Shown piece after piece: positions 59,519 to 64,000 of a stretch of DNA of 64,000 nt. The translations under genes and the position numbers were made by a program. The notes beneath the pieces were generated by a model. The model was not told the origin of the DNA. It searched no databases and saw nothing but the letters and a program-made list of their open reading frames with translations. Source of the stretch: Datura wrightii (taxonomy: Eukaryota; Streptophyta; Magnoliopsida; Solanales; Solanaceae); the NCBI GenBank assembly GCA_035772735.1, contig JASDFA010000002.1, positions 7,812,001-7,876,000 on the forward strand. The letters run 5' to 3'. Positions within the stretch are counted from its first letter, which is position 1. Each line of letters begins with the position of its first letter.

Positions 59519-61167
59519 GCCACTTTAGGGAGTTCCCAGCACCCTTTATGTTTTTCATGCATAAATTGGGGACAATGTATTGTTATAGTTGGGGGTTTTG
59601 GGTTGATCTCTCTTTTTCTCTCTTGTGGTTATTATTGAGTCGTTGTGCCCTTATCGGGCTTGTTGTTGATTTTTGTTTTTCCCTTGTCGGGCTGAATTTC
59701 TAATGTTCTGGATGCTTGTTAGTTATTAGTTGTGGTGGAATGCCCTCGTCGATCTATTTGTTAAATAAAAAATCTTTTGTTGAATTGTTGGTGCTAATGA
59801 TGGGTTGTTTAAAATTGCAAAATATGGTTGACCCGTGTTTTGAATATCACCTTTTGTTTATAGTAGTTAGTAAATAAACTCCAAGGGTTTTCTTTATACC
59901 ATGGTTCTTTTCCAAGGAGCGATTTTCTTCTTTTTTCTTTATATCCAACCGGGTGGCAGTTTCTAATGATGGATTTAGAGGCGACTTTCTTAAGGGAAAA
60001 TGTCGAGTTTAAAGTTTTTTTAAGTCAATGATTGCAATGTCTTCCAAGAGGTACCAGCAGGAAAATTTCTTAAATGGGATGGGTGTTAAAAAAATGAATT
60101 TGGAGAAGGAAAAGGGTAGTTGAATTTAAAAGCTAAGTATTCTTTTGTCATAAGTTACACATTATTTGTTTGGCTTCTTGATTCACGTGATATATTATTT
60201 TATGATTCTTGATGTGGTGATGGAAATGGTGTGAACCCCTTGAAGGGTGATTCTTTGCAGAAAAGGTTTTAGTTTAATTCTCTTGCACGAATAGTTGTCT
60301 AGAATTTGCCTGAAGTGTGACTCATGGCGAAATCCTAGATGTAGTTGCGCTTGGAAGATGATTTTAGGCTTTCTTTTTTATAGCTACTCTACCCATATGA
60401 CCTCATTGAGCATGAATCCTTGCTAGCTAATGTTGAGCCTTTAAGCCTTTTCCTTGAAAACCATATTATAAGCCTATTACCCCTTCAGAATCCCTCTGTT
60501 GCAGCCATCCTCCCTAATGCTAGTTGTTAGAAGAAATGGAAAAATGATGCTTGAAGTCCTAAATATGTAGGAATAGAAAAGGGAAAGATGAGGTAAAAGT
60601 CCTTTTGGGCGTTGCAAAGAGAAAATGGGAAAACTTATGTGAACTTTAATGTGGGGTAGCACCACATTATGAAAAAAATGAATGAATTGTTTAGGTGAAA
60701 AGAACCAAATTGTAAAAAGATGCTGCCTTCTGCTCAAATGAGATGAAAAATGGTAACTAAGGAGAGATAAGGACGGATCTTGTTTCAAAAGTGAACATGT
60801 TGTTCAAGGAGAGATAAGGTGAGGGTAATCTCAAAAGAAAATGGAATATGCAATAAGATTCACCAAAAAGGCATAAGGAAGGTTCTAGTCACTAGAACTT
60901 AAAAATCATTCTATCTTTACCCCTAGCCTTCATCATGACCTCCAAGTCCTAATTGATTTTAAATGTAGCAACTCTACATTAGTGGCGAGTTACACAAGTC
61001 AAACCTATGGATCAAGTTATGTACATGAGAATCTCTTTGAAAGTGAGTGTATTTGTTTCATTCTATAATCCCTTGAGTGAGAATTGTTTGATAATTAAAT
61101 GGTTTTCTCTCTTGTTGTGAGTAGATCACCTCCTTAGGTATCATGCTTGAACATGCCAAAAGATATG
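59519..61167 (+). other. I 3' non-coding region
   Basis: A short stem ATTG-GGGA-CAAT (59565-59576) lies upstream of a 'gttgggggttttggg' run. The remainder resembles, in order, 1-718 and N1's 3' region ('gatgatggatttagaggcga', 'tgacctcattgagc'). No ORF is supported. A reverse B-type LTR interrupts it at 61168. Confidence 0.6.
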
Positions 61168-62195
61168 TGATAACACTTAAACTTACACTCCTGATAAAGA
61201 ATAAAGCGGACGTTGTCAATAAAGAACCCAACAAAGGTTGGGGTCGATCCCACAGGGAATATGGTCAAAATATATAATAATGCTATTATTTAAGATTTTA
61301 AGTGTGTTATCTACAACAAAAAGGGTTTTATGAAAGCAATTATATAACAAGATTGAGAATTGATTGTTGTTTATCAAGATTATACAATTAACTAGGGTAA
61401 GTGTTCCCCATGGGTTGATAACTACTTTGGGTTTTACACTTGTGATCTATCCTAATGCATACTTGTAGAACTGATAACTAGGGTTCATCCAAACGACTAG
61501 TTCATCCCTATTGAATAACTATACTCAATCACTAGGTGAGGTCCCATGAGTGATTTCACTTCAACTGTTATCAAATTTGTTCCACATTAACTATCCCATG
61601 ACCGCAGCTCAAGTCATACAATGCCCCTTAAAAATCAAGGCTTTGTTGTAATTCTCTTTTCCTAACATCTACTTCTCTAGCTTCATGCAAGTAATGAATT
61701 CAGGAAAGTCCTAATATTGAGCTCCGTTAAGAAACATTAAAGATGAAGATAAAACAATACAAATGTTTTGCATTGGTTTAGAATCACTTTGAGAAACTCT
61801 AGTTTGTTCATTCACCATGGTTCTCACAATCCAAGTTGTGGAAGTTTTAGCCTCTCATGATTGTAAGATAATTATCAGCATTCATAGATAAATACATAAT
61901 TTTAATACTTACAAAGATGATTAAAAGGAACCCACTTGATTATTGCAAGAATTTATAAAAAGTTATTCAAGAACAGTGAAGAAAAATCAAAGTAAGAAAA
62001 TCTCCAAGACTTGAATAAAAAGTTAACAATAATTTTCCTCTCAATGTGTTTCATGTATTTTTCCAACTTCTCCTACCAAAAATAAGCTAAAAGGTATTTA
62101 TACAAATATTTATAACCTTTTCCTAAGTAAATAGGGAAACTGCTGAAACTACCTCCAACTTCACCTACGACCCATGAAAAGGTTGTACGGCTCGT
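61168..62195 (-). repeat. B-type Athila LTR, 3' part (reverse)
   Basis: Begins (plus strand) tgataacacttaaacttacac, matching the ends of the LTRs at 3701 and 41368, and follows them for about 1 kb (TATA-like tatttata at 62095-62102). It breaks at 62195 where E's LTR starts; its 5' part would lie beyond E, outside the window. Confidence 0.78.
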
Positions 62196-63786
62196 TAATC
62201 TTGGGCATAATTACGTGCCCAAGTGTTATTTTATAGCTTAATTTAGTCATGTTTGTCTAATTATACACTTACATTCTTATGCGATTTTGTGTAAATTTGG
62301 GTATGCACTAACCAACATGATTAGTCCTTGTTTTGTAGGTTAAAATGCATATGAGGGACTAAATAATGATAGGTGAAGTGAAGGAATGGAGTTGGAAGTG
62401 AATTGCAAAAGATGGCAAGAAAACATGCCATGGCAAGGCTGGTCGCGCCAGGCAGCGTGCCACGATGTGCGTGTGCCGCACCCAGCACCGTGCCACGCCA
62501 AGGCCATGCACGCGAAATACTTCCCTCCAAGGCGCCTACGCGCCAGCGTCCGTGCCACGCTAGGCATTGTTGCGCGCTGCAGGCTGTGTTACACTGGCCA
62601 TCACGCAGGATTAGCGTCGTGCCACGTCATCTATCGCGCCATGCCTCAGCCAAGCAACATTCAAATGCAATTTCCAGTGGGCTTCAGCATTACCTCCGTG
62701 GCACAGAGGCAAATTGGCACGTTCACCTCCGTTCCACGGAGCCATTTCATGACAGGCAAAAAATTACAAATTTCCTATTTACTATAAATTAAACCCTTAG
62801 CTCCTAAAATCATTTGTCACGAAATATTTTCTGAAAACCATAGAGGAGCGAAGAGAGAAGTGAAGAACTCACCTAGGGTTCACTAATTTTACATTCACTT
62901 TTACCTATTCTTGTAAGTACACTTCTTTAACGATGTTGTTAAGTTATTGTATGAACATGAGTGGCTAAAACCCTTCCCCTAGGGTTGAGGGCATGTGATA
63001 TGATTGTAATGCATGAATTCGTTTTGGTTTGAGTTGTTAATTGTTGTTTTGTCTTACATTCTTTATTATGGTTGTTTTTATGCTTGATCACCATGAAAAC
63101 ATACATGTTAATCTAGGTAAAATCTTGAGAGAGTAACCCTAGGCTAGAATAAGAGAATGTAGGGAGCAAGTTCTTATCTTGCGATAGGATTCGCGGTTAG
63201 GATAGAAATTATACCTAATTTGCCTTGCTTGGTTGATAAAACGGGATGATAGCAAGACATCGGCTTAGAATTGTCACTCCACCACTCGTAGAAGTAGTTG
63301 TGAAGCTAAGTTAGGTTAAATGATTAGAGGTACAAAAGTCCCTAATCAAGAGCACAACCCCCGTAAACCACATCCATGTAGTTGAATTGCCCACGAACTA
63401 GGATGTCACATCCCTGCTCAACGATGTAGTTGTGAAGCTAGTTTGTCGTGCTTAGAGACTCAAGAGACCATGAACATCGCATTTTCCAACTATGTGAGAC
63501 AACAATGGATAATTTCATACGTGAACCATTACAAAGTGTAGCATTGCATGATTATCCGGCCTTAGCTCTAGTTACTTATTATATCATTTCTAGATTATTT
63601 TGTGACCACCCCAAAACTTAATTATAATTTACCGAAAACTTCTATAATCAACACTTGTGAAGGTTCTCTAACTTCATAATTTGCTGAATTGGTGCAGTCC
63701 CTATGGGTTCGTCATTCGGCTATTAAAAAGGGTCATTGTATTACTTGTACAACCACGTACGCTTACAAGTGCGCTGGAGCGCAACA
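62196..63786 (+). repeat. E 5' LTR (1591 bp), N1-like family
   Basis: Starts TAATCTTGGGC (TG to TA) with the terminal hairpin CTTGGGCA/TGCCCAAG (62200-62223) and ends GGAGCGCAACA before a PBS. It shares 'actaaccaacatgattag' and the general layout with the N1 LTR. GC-rich block 62430-62740 with exact CGTGCCACG at 62456, 62489, 62551 and 62618. TATA-like TATAAATT at 62783-62790. Confidence 0.82.
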
Positions 63787-63792
63787 AGTTTT

Positions 63793-63805
63793 TGGTGCCA
63801 TTGTC
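63793..63805 (+). promoter_or_regulatory. E primer binding site (tRNA-Asp type, diverged)
   Basis: TGGTGCCATTGTC lies 6 bases after the LTR, the same position as N1's TGGCGCCGTTGCC with three differences. Confidence 0.7.
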
Positions 63806-63920
63806 GGGAAATTGGCGAAGTTTAGTAAATTTTTCTATTTTTGTGTTATTTTTAATTTCCTTACGTGTTGAGAAACTTGGTCTTAGTATGATATATTGCA
63901 GGTGACAGGTTTTCCTTGCA

Positions 63921-64000
63921 GAGCTGGCAAGGAATAAAGAGCTAGTGGAACTGTTGCTTGAACCTGAACGTCAACTTCATTTATGCAGGAGGGAAGCTCT
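63921..64000 (+). pseudogene. E gag N-terminus, cut by window edge
   Basis: The frame reads ELARNKELVELLLEPERQLH, resembling the start of Athila gag. No ATG is in frame: a TGA lies at 63903-63905, and 'ttgcag' just upstream could be a splice acceptor. Too little is visible to judge whether the element is intact. Confidence 0.5.

Noticed and set aside
62386..62792. Two overlapping plus-strand frames of about 130 codons
   Set aside because: They fall in the GC-rich promoter-proximal block of LTR E; composition alone keeps stops rare.
1..64000. Possible pararetrovirus or other viral insertion
   Set aside because: All recognisable polymerases are followed by RNase H and integrase, with LTRs, PBS and PPT; no movement- or coat-protein-like region is seen.
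1..64000. CRISPR-like spaced repeats
   Set aside because: The repeated palindromic words are irregularly spaced, degenerate and confined to LTR or post-pol regions of a plant genome.
1..64000. Host genes, tRNA, rRNA or microRNA genes
   Set aside because: No frame lacks a retrotransposon explanation, and I recognised no cloverleaf or rRNA sequence by eye; a tRNAscan or RNA-seq check could still overturn this.

Overview
This window is plant nuclear intergenic DNA made almost entirely of nested Ty3/gypsy LTR retrotransposons and their remains. I find no convincing host gene, tRNA, rRNA or CRISPR array. The chromovirus (Tekay/Del-type) and Athila-type polyproteins and the style of the LTRs suggest a eudicot, most likely Solanaceae. 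That taxonomic call rests on recalled sequence style, not on a search.

Layout from left to right. 1-718 is the 3' non-coding end of an Athila-type element, followed by a 22-bp filler and a Tekay-type 3' end with its LTR (738-3217). 3218-10892 is a reverse-strand chromovirus LTR (type C) split by a reverse Athila-type LTR (3701-5313) and by a 4.4-kb solo LTR with perfect CATTT target-site duplications (6147-10521). 10893-35806 is one Athila-type element, called F here: decayed gag, protease, RT, RNase H, integrase and a downstream 'plant transposon protein' ORF. F is interrupted twice. A young 6.0-kb non-autonomous element, called N1 (17468-23469, GAATT duplications), sits inside the downstream ORF. 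A complete but dead reverse-strand 10.4-kb Tekay-type element, called G (24394-34779, TGTGG duplications), sits just after its stop codon.

35807-37276 is a rearranged chromovirus LTR whose 5' half is inverted. 37277-41367 is a reverse-strand Athila-type pol (H). It is broken by a reverse Athila-type 3' LTR (B, 41368-44491) that itself holds a solo LTR (D, 42494-43918, ACTTA duplications); B's own 3' internal region follows to about 45844. 45845-53401 is a decayed plus-strand chromovirus (C) with a truncated 5' LTR. Forty-two bases further on is a second related LTR (C2, 53444-55669). 55670-61167 is an Athila-type derivative (I) that keeps protease and the transposon-protein ORF but no RT or integrase. 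61168-62195 is part of another B-type LTR, cut by the LTR of a plus-strand Athila-type element (E) that runs off the right edge.

The coding parts once formed two kinds of machinery: gag-protease-RT-RNase H-integrase-chromodomain (C, G, left fragment) and gag-protease-RT-RNase H-integrase plus a downstream ORF (F, H, I, E). All visible polyproteins carry stops, frameshifts or catalytic changes. The most recent arrival by LTR similarity is N1, which encodes no enzymes and must have been copied in trans. The most unusual signals are short palindromic CpG-rich words (CGTG-N-CACG and ACGA-N-TCGT), hugely over-represented and shared between LTRs of otherwise unrelated lineages. Next is a small AGGA-loop hairpin just upstream of the polypurine tract, with covarying stems in both superlineages.
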